Shown one piece after another: positions 10,423 to 21,239 of a DNA stretch of 64,000 nt. The number at the start of each line of letters is the position of its first letter. Position 1 is the first letter of the stretch. Below the pieces are notes generated by a model that was given only the letters and a program-made list of their open reading frames with translations, had not been told where the DNA came from and made no database searches. The stretch lies in the NCBI RefSeq assembly GCF_031143425.1, contig NC_090447.1, forward strand, positions 137,473,106 to 137,537,105, read 5' to 3'. The translations under genes and the position numbers were made by a program. The stretch is from Pleurodeles waltl. Lineage: Eukaryota > Chordata > Amphibia > Caudata > Salamandridae.

Positions 10423-10679
10423 GGTCCAGTGAGGACCTGGCTTGGCAGTTCGGGCTGGACTGTTCCCATGAGAAACAGGGTCAAGACTGATTTGCATATG
10501 GCTGGATCCAAACTGGGGTGGCATGGTGAGCAAAAGAACAATGGATTAAACCCAGATCTGTGACTGGGGGTGAGTGTTTGACAATGTTCAGCATTCCGTC
10601 CATCACTTGTTGTTTTTGCTTTGTCGCCCTAAGTGGGAAGGGTATGCCCAGACGTGGGTCCTGTGCTTCCCATGCCACT

Positions 10680-10744
10680 GGATTCAAGCTAGCCTGGCTG
10701 ATGAGGGGTGAAACCCCGAAACCGGTCCCAGGATGCTTGTTTCT
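10680..10744 (+). ncRNA. hammerhead ribozyme, copy 3
   Basis: Core, stem II and stem III are as in copy 1. Predicted cut between 10727 and 10728. The last base of outer stem I (10744) is T rather than C, turning a G-C pair into a G-U wobble. Confidence 0.87.
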
Positions 10745-12222
10745 GGTCCAGTGAGGACTTGGCTTGGCAGTTCGGGCTGGACTGTTCCCATGAGGAACAG
10801 GGTCAAGACTGATTTGCATATGGCTGGATCCAAACTGGGGTGGCATGGTGAGCAAAAGAACGATGGATTAAACCCAGATCTGTGACTGGGGGTGAGTGTT
10901 TGACAATGTTCAGCATTCCGTCCATCACTTGTTGTTTTTGCTTCCTCACTGAGGGCAGCAGGGCTGACTGTGGCAGGGCCTGAGGTACCTGGGGCGAAGG
11001 AGATGCCCACCCTCCTGGGTGAGCGGGCACGGGAAACTCGCTGAGGGGCTGCTGGGAGGGCGGTGCTGGTACGGGGGATGGCGGATGTACCTGTAGTTGG
11101 GGGGGTCACAGAGGTGTCTGCCACCACCAGGGAGCTTCCATCGGAGGAGGTATTACTGTCAGAACTGTCGCCTCCAGTCTCCGCCGTGGTGCTCCCCTCA
11201 CCCTCCGTCGCCGGGGCCTCAGCTCCTCCGCCAGATGACGCTAATGCACAAAAGCACAGGGTGACAAAACAAAAAGGGGGGAAGAGACAGAGGATACACT
11301 TTGTCAATGCCAGCAACAACACCACCGTTGGCGTACACAACTCACAGGGAACATGCCTATGCACTAGGCCATACAATACCAGTTACAATGCTAGTCACCA
11401 GGCCATGGGGTACAAGGCCTAATGCCATTAGCATCATGCCTGAAACCCACAGGACCCTTCCCAGTAGTAGATGCCCACTAGCATTATTGGGGTTGGAGTG
11501 CATCTGAGCCTGCCCATCAAGGAACCTACCCTGCCATGTTCGTCCTGGCCTAGGGGCACCCACAGACCCCCACCCCCACCCAGGTATGCTCTCAACTTCA
11601 TGATTCTGAATCTGTACTCACCACCTTGTGGCTGCTGTGATGCCTTCAAGCACCCATCCAACTCCGGATAGGCCACTGCCAGGATGCAGACCATCAGGGG
11701 GGTCAGGGTATGACGGGCGCCCCTTCCTCGTTGGGAGGGCATCTCCAGATGGGCCTCCGCCGTCTCCTTGCCCAGCAGCGCGGGTCCTTCCACCGTTTGT
11801 GACAGTGGGTGCTCCGCCTGTCAAAGATCCCCAGGGTCCGCACCTCCTTGGCGATGGCACGCCAAATACCCTTTTTCTGATGGGCGCTCACATGCAGAAA
11901 AAGATACATTAGAAAAGGTATTACTCATACCGTCCGGACTGTTACACTCATGGCCCACCATATCCCTCCCATCCCCTTATGCACAGACATTGCCCACCAA
12001 ACATGAATCACTCTGCCCAGGACCCCTCAGCCACCCCCCTACACAAGGCTTACTCACACAGCACTCCATACATTCATGCCCCACGCATCGTGCTCACAGT
12101 GTACTCACCTGTTTGTCTGGAGGACCATAAAGTAAAGGGTACTGGGGTAGGACCCCATCCACTAGGCTCTCCAACTCCTCATAAGTGAAGGCAGGGGCCT
12201 TTTCCCCAGACACTCCAGCCAT

Positions 12223-12669
12223 GGTCACTTCCAGACACAGGGTCACAGCAGCACTTGCAGTGTAGGTCCTCTCCTGTTGAAGGTCAGATAGCAAGTGAGT
12301 GAACAGATAGAAAATGGCGGTCACGTCCGCAGCGGTGTGTACGGTCACCGCCAGCGTACATCACCATTGGCTCCTGGAATCCTTTGGCCCCAATAATAAC
12401 TGATGATGTGTTGCACGGCGGTCATCGACCGCCTTCCGCAATGGCGCACAACTACAGCGGAATTACCTCATTTCCACTTGTCCCTCCTCACAGGTCAGGC
12501 AGCCGCCATTTCAGGGGGAAACAGGCCCTGGCACCTAACTGCATCACAGCAGACATCGGCACATCAACAGACCTACATGTTCACATATTATTTCTGTAAA
12601 AAATAAATGCAAGGCATATTAATCTGAGGATATCTTCGAATACCGTTTTTCGTCCCTAGAGTTCAACGG
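12223..12669. promoter_or_regulatory. divergent intergenic region of Harbinger element 1
   Basis: 447 bp between the start codons of the minus-strand MYB-like gene and the plus-strand transposase. It holds GC-rich stretches such as GGCGGTCACGTCCGC. No TATA box or other site can be assigned with confidence; by position it must hold both promoters. Confidence 0.4.
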
Positions 12670-13105
12670 GTGAGGATGAATAGGAGATGGAGACATACCC
12701 CCTTGTACAGACCCCTGGTGGACCTGGCGACAATGGAGGACAGGCATATCATCCTAACCTACAGACTTGATAGGGCCACAATCCATGAGCTGTGTGCACA
12801 ATTGGAGCCAGACCAGATCTCAGCTATCCGCCACCCCACTGGTATCCCCCCTCTTGTGCAGGTCCTGTCAGTGCTCCATTTCTTGGCAAGTGGGTCCTTC
12901 CAAGCGACAATGGCCATGGCAGCAGGGATGTCACAGCCTATGTTCTCAAACGTGCTGACCAGAGTCTTGTCTGCCCTGATGAAACACATGTGCAGCTACA
13001 TCGTATTCCCCAGGTGGAGGATTTGGCCACAGTGAAGGCTGACTTCTATGCAATGGTACATATCCCCAACATCATTGGTGCTACTGATGGTACACATATT
13101 GCCGA
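12670..13105 (+). pseudogene. Harbinger transposase, N-terminal part only
   Basis: The ORF from 12670 contains YRLDRATIHELCAQLEPD, GIPPLVQVLSVLHFLASGSFQ and MAAGMSQPMFSNVLTRVLSAL, the helix-turn-helix N-terminal region of HARBI1-like DDE transposases. The frame shifts near 13010; the next frame gives FYAMVHIPNIIGATDGTHI, where the Asp is the first catalytic residue. Homology then stops at ~13105, so the second Asp and the Glu are lost. The transposase would cut and paste the element at TWA targets; this copy cannot. Confidence 0.85.
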
Positions 13106-13108
13106 GGT

Positions 13109-14939
13109 GTGTCTGTGGCACACTGGACTGTTATGAGTGACCAGTGCCAGCAGGTGACATCCAAGGCTCCTTCTGATAGGCTCTTACCTCTCTTGGTAGC
13201 CAATCCTCCTTCATAGGTAGCCAAACCTCCTTTTCTGGCTATTTAGGGTCTCTGCTTTGGGGATCTCACCAATAACGAATGCAAGAGCTCATCAGAGTTC
13301 CTTTTCATCTCCCTCTTCACTTTCTACCAAAGGATCGACCGCTGACTGCTCAGGACGCCTTCAAAACCGCAACAAAGTAGCAAGACGACTACTGGCAACC
13401 TTGTATTGCTTCATCCTGCTGGCTTTCTCGACTGTTTCCAGGTGGTGCATGCTCTGGGGGTAGCCTGCCTTCTCTCTGCACCAGGAGCTCTGAAGAAATC
13501 TACCATGGGTCGACGGAATCTTCCCCTTGCAACTGCAGGCACCAAAATACTGAATCACTTGTCCTCTGGGTCCCCTCTCAGACCGACAATCATGGCCCCT
13601 GGAACTCAGCAACTCTGTCCAAGTGACTCCCACAGTCCAGTGACTCTTCAGTCCAAGTTTGGTGGAGGTAAGTCCTTACCTCCACACGCTAGACTGCATT
13701 GCTGGATACCGTGTGATTTGCAGCTACTCTGGCTCCTCTGCACTCTTCCAGGATTTCCTTTGTGCACAGCCAAGCCTAAGTCCCTGACACTCTAACCTGC
13801 AGTGCACAATCTTCTGAGTTGCCCTCTGGCATCGTGGGACTCCCTTTTGTGACTTTGCATGGACTCCGGTTCACTCTTCTTCCAAGTGCCTGTTCAGGTA
13901 CTTCTGTGGGTGCTGTCTGCTTTTGTGAGGGCTCCCTGAGTTGCTGGTTATCTCCTCTGTCTCCTCCTCCAAGTGCTGACATTCTGGTCCCTCCTGGGCC
14001 ACAGCAGCACCCAAAAACCTCTACCGCGATCCTTGCAGCTAGCAAGGCTTGTTTGTGGTCTTTCTGCATGGGAACACCTCTGCAAGCTTCATCGCGACGT
14101 GGGACATCTATCCTCCAAAGGACAAGTTCCTAGTCCTCTTCTTTCTTGCAGAACTACAAGCTTCTTCCAACAGGTGGCAGCTTCCTTGCAACTTCAGCTG
14201 GCATTTCCTGGGCTCCTGCCCACTCTCAACACTGTCGCGACTATTGGACTTGGTCCCCTTGTCTTACAGGTACCCAGGTCCGGAAATCCACTGTTGTTAC
14301 ATTGCTGGTGTTTGTTCTTCCTGCAGAATCCCCCTATCATGACTTCTGTGCTCTCTGGGGGTAGTAGGTGCACTTTACTCCTACCTTTCAGGGTCTTGGG
14401 GTGGGCTATTTTTCTAACCCTCACTGTTTTCTTACAGTCCCAGCAACCCTCTACATGCTCACATAGATTTGGGGTCCATTCGTGGTTCGCATTCCACTTT
14501 TGGAGTATATGGTTTATGTTGCCCCTATACCTATGTGCTCCTATTGCAATCTATTGTAACTTTACACTGCTTGCATTACTTTTCTTGCTATTACCTGCAT
14601 AATTTTGGTTTGTGTACATATATCTTGTGTATATAACTTATCCTCATACTGAGGGTACTCACTGATATACTTTTGGCATATTGTCATAAAAATAAAGTAC
14701 CTTTATTTTGAGTAATTCTGTGTATTGTGTTTTCTTATGATATTGTGCATATGACACCAGTGGTATAGTAGGAGCTTTACATGTCTCCTAGTTCAGCCTA
14801 AGCTGCTCTGCCATAGCTACCTTCTATCAGCCTCAGCTGCTAGAAACACCTCTTCTACACTAGTAAGGGATAACTGGACCTGGCACAAGGTGTAAGTACC
14901 TCTGGTACCCACTACAAGCCAGGCCAGCCTCCTACACAT
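13109..14939 (+). repeat. candidate solo LTR (~1.83 kb)
   Basis: It begins TGTGTCTGTGGCAC and ends CTCCTACACA, with AATAAA at 14691-14696 about 240 bp from the end and a TATTTA box near 13243. A 540-bp part (14120-14675) is repeated in reverse at 49830-50365. No coding capacity. No target duplication was found (CGAGG left, TGTCA right), so the edges may be wrong or the junction recombinant. Confidence 0.45.
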
Positions 14940-15236
14940 GTCAATGGCATGGGCAGTGCAGGGGCCCCCCTGCCTAGCACCCAGGGAATGCACACTGTCC
15001 GAGGGTGCTTGAGTGGTAAGATATTGGCCCCGGCTCCCTTAAAGGAGCCGCAGCCAATATCCTAGCACTGTTCCCACCGGTCAACCCGGCCTGGGACGTG
15101 TATGACAATGCTCCCACAGGTCAGCCCAGCAGAAACATTATAATATGCTTAGAGGGAACACCACCAGTATGATGGTGGTGTCCTCTCCAAGGCTTTCGTG
15201 GTCCGCTTTTAGGACCGCAAAGTCGTAATGAGGCCC
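14940..15236. repeat. right half of a GC-rich hairpin MITE
   Basis: It starts inside a palindrome (CAATGGCATGGGC, compare 53753) and ends CGTAATGAGGCCCC, an inverted match to the TAATGAGGCCC ends of nearby elements. Hairpins: GATATTGGCCCCGGCTCC with its partner GGAGCCGCAGCCAATATC, and CACCACCA/TGGTGGTG. The left half is absent. Confidence 0.55.
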
Positions 15237-15400
15237 CATGAATTAACATTTGATGACAGAAAGGCAAACAGTCTAGTGACTGAATTGCCCAGGGCAAAAC
15301 TGAAAAATCTGAAATCAATTCTGACTTCCCTGCTTTACCAAACAGTCTGATCCTAGACAAATATTTTATTTCTCCAGGCCTCCTTTTGTTTATGGGAGCA
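15237..15400 (+). repeat. possible MIR/V-type SINE remnant
   Basis: GATCCTAGACAAATATTTTATTTCTCCAGGCCTCC is reminiscent of the conserved 3' portion of MIR-like SINEs. No clear pol III boxes. Tentative. Confidence 0.25.
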
Positions 15401-15922
15401 CCTTCAAATACATGAGGTCAGAATGTGTGTTGTACAAAAACCTATTTTGTGTTTTACTTAATACTCTATAAACTTGCTCCATCTATAATCTATAATAAGA
15501 ATCTCAGCAATTTATGTGGTACACATGACAACTGACTTGCCTCTTAGTTGACTGATAGCATTGCCATCAGGGTGGGGAGAGAAATCTTTCTCTGTGCATT
15601 CAAAAACCCTCACTTTTACTAAATACTTCTCCAAGCAGAGACATGATCTGATGAATTAAGGTGAAACACATTAGAGTGTTGAAGAAATATACTTTTGGGA
15701 TTTTTGAGGAGACTTTATCTTTTTTTAAAATTATTATTGTAGCATAATTTACATGCCAAATAGCTCGGCTTCTGCAGAATCTCTTAGAGCCAGCGATGTG
15801 TGTGGGATTAGCTTCTCCTGTTAATTACTTAACCCACCCACCTCTACATCTCAATAACTACCACACAACCTAAGACTGCAGAGCGCACATGCCAACTGAT
15901 AATCAATAACACTTGCTCTGCA
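15401..15922. other. no recognisable feature
   Basis: Moderately AT-rich sequence without supported genes or repeats. Confidence 0.4.
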
Positions 15923-17880
15923 GTGCTTCACGCACCAGAAATCTTAGACCTCATCATCTGTCACAAACCCTATGCACTTTTCATTCAGAAATATGGTTTA
16001 CCCCGACATCCTAACATATCTAAGATTTTCTTCTTCCCACATGCTACAGGATCTATAGTGTGGACCGCTCTCATAAGAAGTAGGAAGTCTTGCCTCATCC
16101 ATAAGTTCTCCTGGATCTGCACCCTAGTCAATCAACTTGCACTCAGCTCCTTAGAGATGCTGACATCCCATCTCCCAATCTCTGCAAATCAGACCACCAC
16201 TGTTCATCTCATCTACAAGCCTCACTGGCAGAACGCTAGCTTTGTTGATAAATTTTCAAGTCTCCTTACCAATTCCTCCATCTGGCATGCCTACATCACC
16301 CTCTTGAGTGTCTTCAACCTCGCAGACAACATAAGTTCAAATAAAACAAGAACACCCTATTCATCCTCATCGATACACTCATTACGTTACAGCATGTCAT
16401 ATAACCAACATCATTAACAATTCCCTGCAAACCGTCCATAACCCTGGACTGGCAACTTTGCCTTACCTTTTTCTCTACCCAGCATCTTATCAACAAACTC
16501 ATGACAACCCGGAACAGAAGACCAAACCATCAGATCCTTCAAAGACTTTTCCATTGACAACCTAGCACTTGGACTCATCTCTCACCCTATTAACTCAATG
16601 CCTCATGGCAACAGCCTCCTAAACAATCTCAATACCTTTTCTGGAAAAGCATATGAACACCCACAATGAAAAGTTTCAAAGTCAAGCCAAAGCCTTCAGC
16701 ATAGGGTAATCTCAATACCTTTCCAACAGTTAACATTCCACCCACTCACAAGAAAGAAAATAGGAAAAACCTGACTCTGGATGACCTTTTGATTTAGAAG
16801 TCCTTCCACACAACGTGCAGACAACTCATGACATCAGTCAAAGCACAGTACTATGCCAACACCAATAGTAAGGCCACCAACAGGAACAGAAAGCTTTTCA
16901 AGAAAATCAAACACAGCATCAACCCCTGATAGACTTACCTATTCCTCACTCTATAGAAAGGTGCAATGCCACCAATGTTTTTGTAAATGAAAAAATTCAT
17001 AGGATTTGACAGCACATCTATAATACCAAACTTACCTCATCTCTTACGCCTATCCCTTGCCACAGAATCCTTCAATGTTTAGCATTTGTACATCTCACTA
17101 CAATACTGAACTCCCTCAAAGGCTACTATTTATGGAGGTGATGTTTTGCCCTTCAACTAAATTCTCTTAACCTTATTTACCATTGATAATGCCCCCCTCA
17201 TTCAAGACATCTTCCCAGAAGCTTTTTAGACAGGACAGACCCTCCCACTACTAAAGAAGCCAGCACTACACCCTGATGACCTCACTAACTACTAACCCAT
17301 CAGTCATCACTATTCCTCAACAAGATCATTGAAAAAGCAAACGGCTCATCAGTGCTAACCATCCCCTGCATAACTACAAGTCTTGCTTCAGACCACGCTG
17401 CAGCATTAAGACGCTACATTACACATCATAGATGATGCTCTTTTTTACCACGGATGAAGATGACCCCTGTCTTCTAATATTGCTGGACTTCTCAGCTTCC
17501 TGCGACACAGTCAACCATCCCATGCTCATACACTCTGTGGAGTCTCAGATGGGATTTACCAGCAATGTCCTTCACTGTTTATCCTCCTATCTGCCCATCC
17601 AACACCAGTTAGTCTATCTGAGCACCTACAGGTCACAAAATTTTCCAATCATCCGGAGAACCTCTCAGGGTTCTATACAACAAGGTAGCAGTCTTTCTTT
17701 GACCTATGCACCAAGGATCTTGAACAACATCCCCGTATGCTTCATGATTGCCCCAGCGCTGCTCCACAATCGGTAAGAGTTGAAGACTCACCTCTTTAAA
17801 GAACGTGCCATCACAAATGCAGTAACATTCCATAACCCTGCACCTCTCTTATCATTCTTTGATGTTACACTCTATTTGAC
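15923..17880 (+). pseudogene. decayed L2/CR1-like non-LTR retrotransposon
   Basis: The endonuclease end can be recognised near 16150-16400: a SDHH-type motif in a shifted frame, then DKFSSLLTNSSI. Farther on, ORF 17432-17776 has LILLDFSASCDTVNHPML, the motif A region of CR1/L2 reverse transcriptase (usually LLDLSAAFDTV), then LSSYL, then QGSIQQGS in place of PQGSVLGP. The end RILNNIP ... ELKTHLFK matches the WNsLP ... LKThLF tail of L2-type proteins, but the stretch between is deleted. Many stops and frameshifts; no activity possible. Confidence 0.7.
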
Positions 17881-18420
17881 CCTGTGCAGAGCTCAACTAC
17901 CTTTTGACTAGGTTTGTGTTACATAAATACTACACACAGACATGCACACACACACAAACACATACACTAGGCTGACTTGCCCTATGTTAGGGTTTGTAGT
18001 TTTTGACTATATCCCTCAAGTGAATCTCATTAAACACCAAGAAGGTGTTCAGATGCACAGTGATGAGGTGCAGGTGAGACTGCCCCACTGCCTTTATACA
18101 GTGGATGTGATGTTTGTACTTGTTTTCTCTTGTTACAAATATCCTCACAAGGTGTCTAGATGATTTGATTTCACAGGGCAGTTTCATTTATATTACATGA
18201 GGTATGAGGACAAAATATCGGAAAAAAATATTGTGCTGGAGAAATATCAAGAATACCGGAAAATCTAATATATTATGGACAGGAATATCGAAGGAAAAAG
18301 TTTGTTTTTAGTGTTGTTTTTAATCTCTTTGTCAAAAATATAGATGTAGTAAATATTGTTCCATATAATTTTGTTTTTTAGTGTTAATTAGTATGTAGTT
18401 TATTGTACATTTGATTCTAT

Positions 18421-18560
18421 GGGCCTGATTCACAAAGGCAAACTTAAACCAAAAGTCTAAGTTGTCACCAAAAGTCTAAGTTTAGACCTAAAGTCTATCT
18501 TTACTCAAAGTAAAGTTAGACTTTAGGTCTAAACTTACACTTTTGGTGAAAACCTAGACT
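18421..18560 (+). repeat. MITE end with inverted AAGTCTAAG repeats
   Basis: It starts GGGCCTGATTCACAAAGG, followed by self-complementary AAAGTCTAAGTTTAGACC / GGTCTAAACTTACACTTTTGG around 18478-18545. Same family as 3310-3405. The matching other end was not found. Confidence 0.6.
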
Positions 18561-19184
18561 TTATAGATTTTTTATTTTGTTTTGCTTTTAGAAAAAATTT
18601 ATTTATCACATTTTTCAATTTTTTTTTTAATTTTTGGGTTGTGGGATGTTGGGTTATTAGAGGAAAAGGGTGGGAAGATTTTTAAGAAATGTGTATTTTA
18701 ATTTTAAGTTAATAATGGTAAAGAGATGCAAATTAACTGTTTTGAATTTTAAAATGTATTTTATTATTTTAAATTGTTATTTTATTTTTATATTTAATGT
18801 TAAATAACATATATTTTAATGTTTTTTTCACGAAAATAAAAAATACATATTTAACATTTTTAAAATTGTTTTAACATTTTATATATGAAATTGTTATAAT
18901 TGTATATACATTTTGAAAATATAAAAAAAATATAAATGTTTTTACAATTGCCACACATATGAAATATTTTAAAAATGTATTTAGAAAATTGTATTTGATT
19001 CACATGTAACTGTATCTTTTAAAGTTTATAAATGGTAGAAAATATTTTTACAAATAAGATTGCTAGGTAAAATATAAATTTTAATTTTTAAGTTTAATAT
19101 TTTCAAATAAAGGTTCGTAGCTTTAATTAGTGTGTTTTAATATAACATTTTTAAAAAGTTTGTAATTTACTAAAGTGTGAAAAT
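18561..19184. other. AT-rich low-complexity stretch
   Basis: Long A/T runs (TTTAAAATT, ATATTTT) with many short inverted matches and very low GC. No genes. Confidence 0.7.
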
Positions 19185-19539
19185 ATGTAGCATTAACGAG
19201 TTTGGGGGTCAGACCACCAGACCACCATAAGACCACCATGTTGCCGGTCCTGAAAAGACCACCATGTTGGCGATCTTTCAGATCAGCTTAATATGAGTTA
19301 TACAGGCTGGAGCGCCAACCACCAACCAAAAAAAGACAGACCGTCAGCAGCATTGCAGCCTGTAAATAGTCCATCCACTTCCAGCACCGACAGCACAGCG
19401 ACCAACCACTGAGCATATTACAAGCACACAGTTGCCGTGGCAGACTCTCATAGTGGTCAGCCAATGGCGGCCCAAACCAAGGTGGTCCATGGTCAGGGAA
19501 GTATTACACCACGGCATATTGGTTGAATTTGAAAACAAC

Positions 19540-20750
19540 ACAGCTGACACACATTGCACACTGGACAATGGTCAAGTGTGTGTAGGGAAGAGATTGACCT
19601 GACTGCAACTCACAGGAGGCACAGTTCCTCTAATTCCAACCACCAACAAAGTGGTCACATGCCCCAATACATCTGTTTCACAATTCTCAATTGCAGTGTG
19701 CTCACCAGGGGAGAACATTGTTCTAGTGGGTGTAGTACAGAGAGAGACATGACTGCAACTCCCAGCTTATATAACCCAAACATCAGCCCACTGTTCCCTT
19801 TTCCAAAGACCCTTGTGTGTCAACTCCCAAATACGTTTACTCACTTGGGGCCATAACATTGGTCAAGTGTGTGAAGTAAATGGAATAGCCTGACTGCAAC
19901 TCACAGGAAGCACTGTTTCTCTGATTCCAAACACCAGAACAGTTTTCATTTGTCAAATTACTCCTGTTTGCCAACTCTCAATGTAGGTTGACTCAGTAAG
20001 GAAGGATGCCATTTGTATAGTGTGTGTAGTAGAGGGAGTTACATGACTGCTAAGGCCAGAAGGCTCCGTCACTGTTGCTTCTCTCTTCAGCCCAGTGCCT
20101 TCTTCTCCAAAGTCTCCTTTTGTACTCACCTGTGGGGATAGTATTTGTATAGTGTGTGTAGTACAGGGACTGACATGACTGCATCTCCCAGAAGGCTCTG
20201 ATACTATCACTTCAACTACCAGTCCAATATTTTCTTCTCAAAATACTCTTGCTTAGTAACTCACAAATGAGGTGTACTCACGTGGGGGATGACAATTTTC
20301 AAGTACATGAAGCAGAGGAAGTGATATGACTGCTAAGGCCAAAAGGCTCTGTTTCTCTAACTCCAAACACAAGCCCAGTGGTCACATACCCAAATACCCA
20401 TGTCTGTTAACTCCCAATTGAAGTTTACTCACCTGGGAGGATATCATTTGTATAGTGGTGGGAAGTAGATGGAGTGACCGGAATGCAAAGCTCAATAAGC
20501 CCTGTTTCTCTAACTCCAGTCACCAAACTAATGTTCACTTGCCCACATCTGTCTGTTTGTGATCTCTCAAATGATGTTTACTCACCTGGTAGCACAGCAT
20601 TTGTCAAGTATGTGTAGTATGGAGAGTGACATGATGGCAACTCCCAGGAGGCACTGTTTCTATATCTTCAAACACCAGACCAGTGTTCACGTGTCCAAAT
20701 ACCCTTGCTTACTAAATCTTAATTGAAGTTTACTCATGTGGAAGTGACCA
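19540..20750. repeat. minisatellite, ~148-bp unit, about 8 copies
   Basis: GACTGCAACTCACAGGAGGC-type blocks recur near 19601, 19750, 19892, 20045, 20178, 20330, 20480 and 20632, each followed by TTTCTCTAACTCCAA...CACCAG and ACTCACCTGGG. Copies are about 70-80% alike by eye. It lies in the left arm of Harbinger element 2. Confidence 0.8.
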
Positions 20751-21239
20751 AGATACAGATCATGCTAAACTCAGAGATGTGTCTGGCTACCTAGCTCAAC
20801 CTTTACCTGCTAACCCCAGATGAAACTTATGAGAACAGGAAGGACAGCTTACCCAGTGTGCAAAACAATGATCCCAAGGGCCTCAAGATGCACAACCAGA
20901 ATAGTATTAGCAGTAGACACATTCACACAGCACTGACCATGTGATGACTCTAGTCACAACAAACTCCTGGGTCTGCCTCCATCACAATCAACTATGCCTT
21001 AAAATGGCCAACGCATTCTCAGGCCATTCTCCCAAGGAATAATGATCTGTACATTTCAGCTGCTGCTTCAGTCAGAACATCTGGCATGTTTCACATATGT
21101 CATGCCACTACAATCAATAGTACGGGTACTTACCACAACAGGGTTAACTGCAATTTAACTTTGTACAAGATCTCTGCTTAATGTAACACTAAACTGTTGC
21201 AGATAGATATCACAATACATCCAGTAACATTGTATCTTT

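Larger units (their letters stand above)
10018..10939 (+). mobile_element. satellite-2-like hammerhead retrozyme array, 322-bp unit x 2.86
   Basis: Three head-to-tail copies start at 10018, 10340 and 10662 with an exact 322-bp step; the third stops after ~278 bp. Copies differ by only a few substitutions. Each unit has a 65-nt extended hammerhead ribozyme near its start and an octamer ATTTGCAT further on. Known biology: newt satellite 2 is a ~330-bp tandem repeat whose transcripts self-cleave by an extended hammerhead with very short stem III and use an snRNA-like promoter; animal retrozymes are dispersed short tandem copies with small target duplications. Length, fold, octamer and duplication all fit. 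It interrupts the MYB-like gene in the opposite orientation. Confidence 0.85.
9210..12222 (-). pseudogene. Harbinger MYB/SANT-like partner protein, three exons, broken
   Basis: Exon 1 (12222-12109): ATG, then a helix start FTYEELESLVDGVLPQYPLL, ending at a GTGAGT donor. Exon 2 (about 11898-11622): GIWRAIAKEVRTLG, then RRSTHCHKRW, i.e. the third helix of a MYB/SANT DNA-binding domain (Myb_DNA-bind_5 type). The frame shifts near 11770, so the rest of the domain (ETAEAHLEMPSQRG, YPELDG) is in another frame. It ends at GTGAGT. Exon 3 begins at 11240 after a T-rich AG acceptor: acidic/Ser-rich SLVVADTS, then VGISFAPGTS, SPAALSEEA. The insertion at 10018-10939 splits it there; coding resumes with EEAIDLLRSLSVGQK, a short helical region, a Ser/Pro/His-rich tail and APKRLFLSTVDL. 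The homologue at 25.2-30.4 kb has the SEEAIDLLR junction unbroken. In Harbinger elements such proteins bind element DNA and bring the transposase to the nucleus. Confidence 0.75.
6660..13105. mobile_element. Harbinger element 1, truncated (MYB-like gene plus start of transposase)
   Basis: The left end GGCCCTCATTACAACCATGG matches the ends of nearby MITEs (GTGTTCATTACAACC at 32422; minus-strand GGGTCATTACAACCC at 33392). The element holds minisatellites (7.5-8.8 kb), a minus-strand MYB-like gene (12222 to 9210) and a divergent plus-strand transposase (12670-13105). Gene order and divergence are the same as in element 2 (19.2-32.1 kb), but the transposase side stops abruptly at ~13105 where an LTR-like sequence starts. 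The right terminus is missing. It was interrupted later by a hammerhead array at 10018-10939. Confidence 0.75.

Noticed and set aside
10159..10855. Minus-strand ORFs repeating MLTMPPQFGSSHMQISLDP
   Set aside because: They are translations of the hammerhead satellite's reverse strand; the biological signal is the plus-strand RNA.
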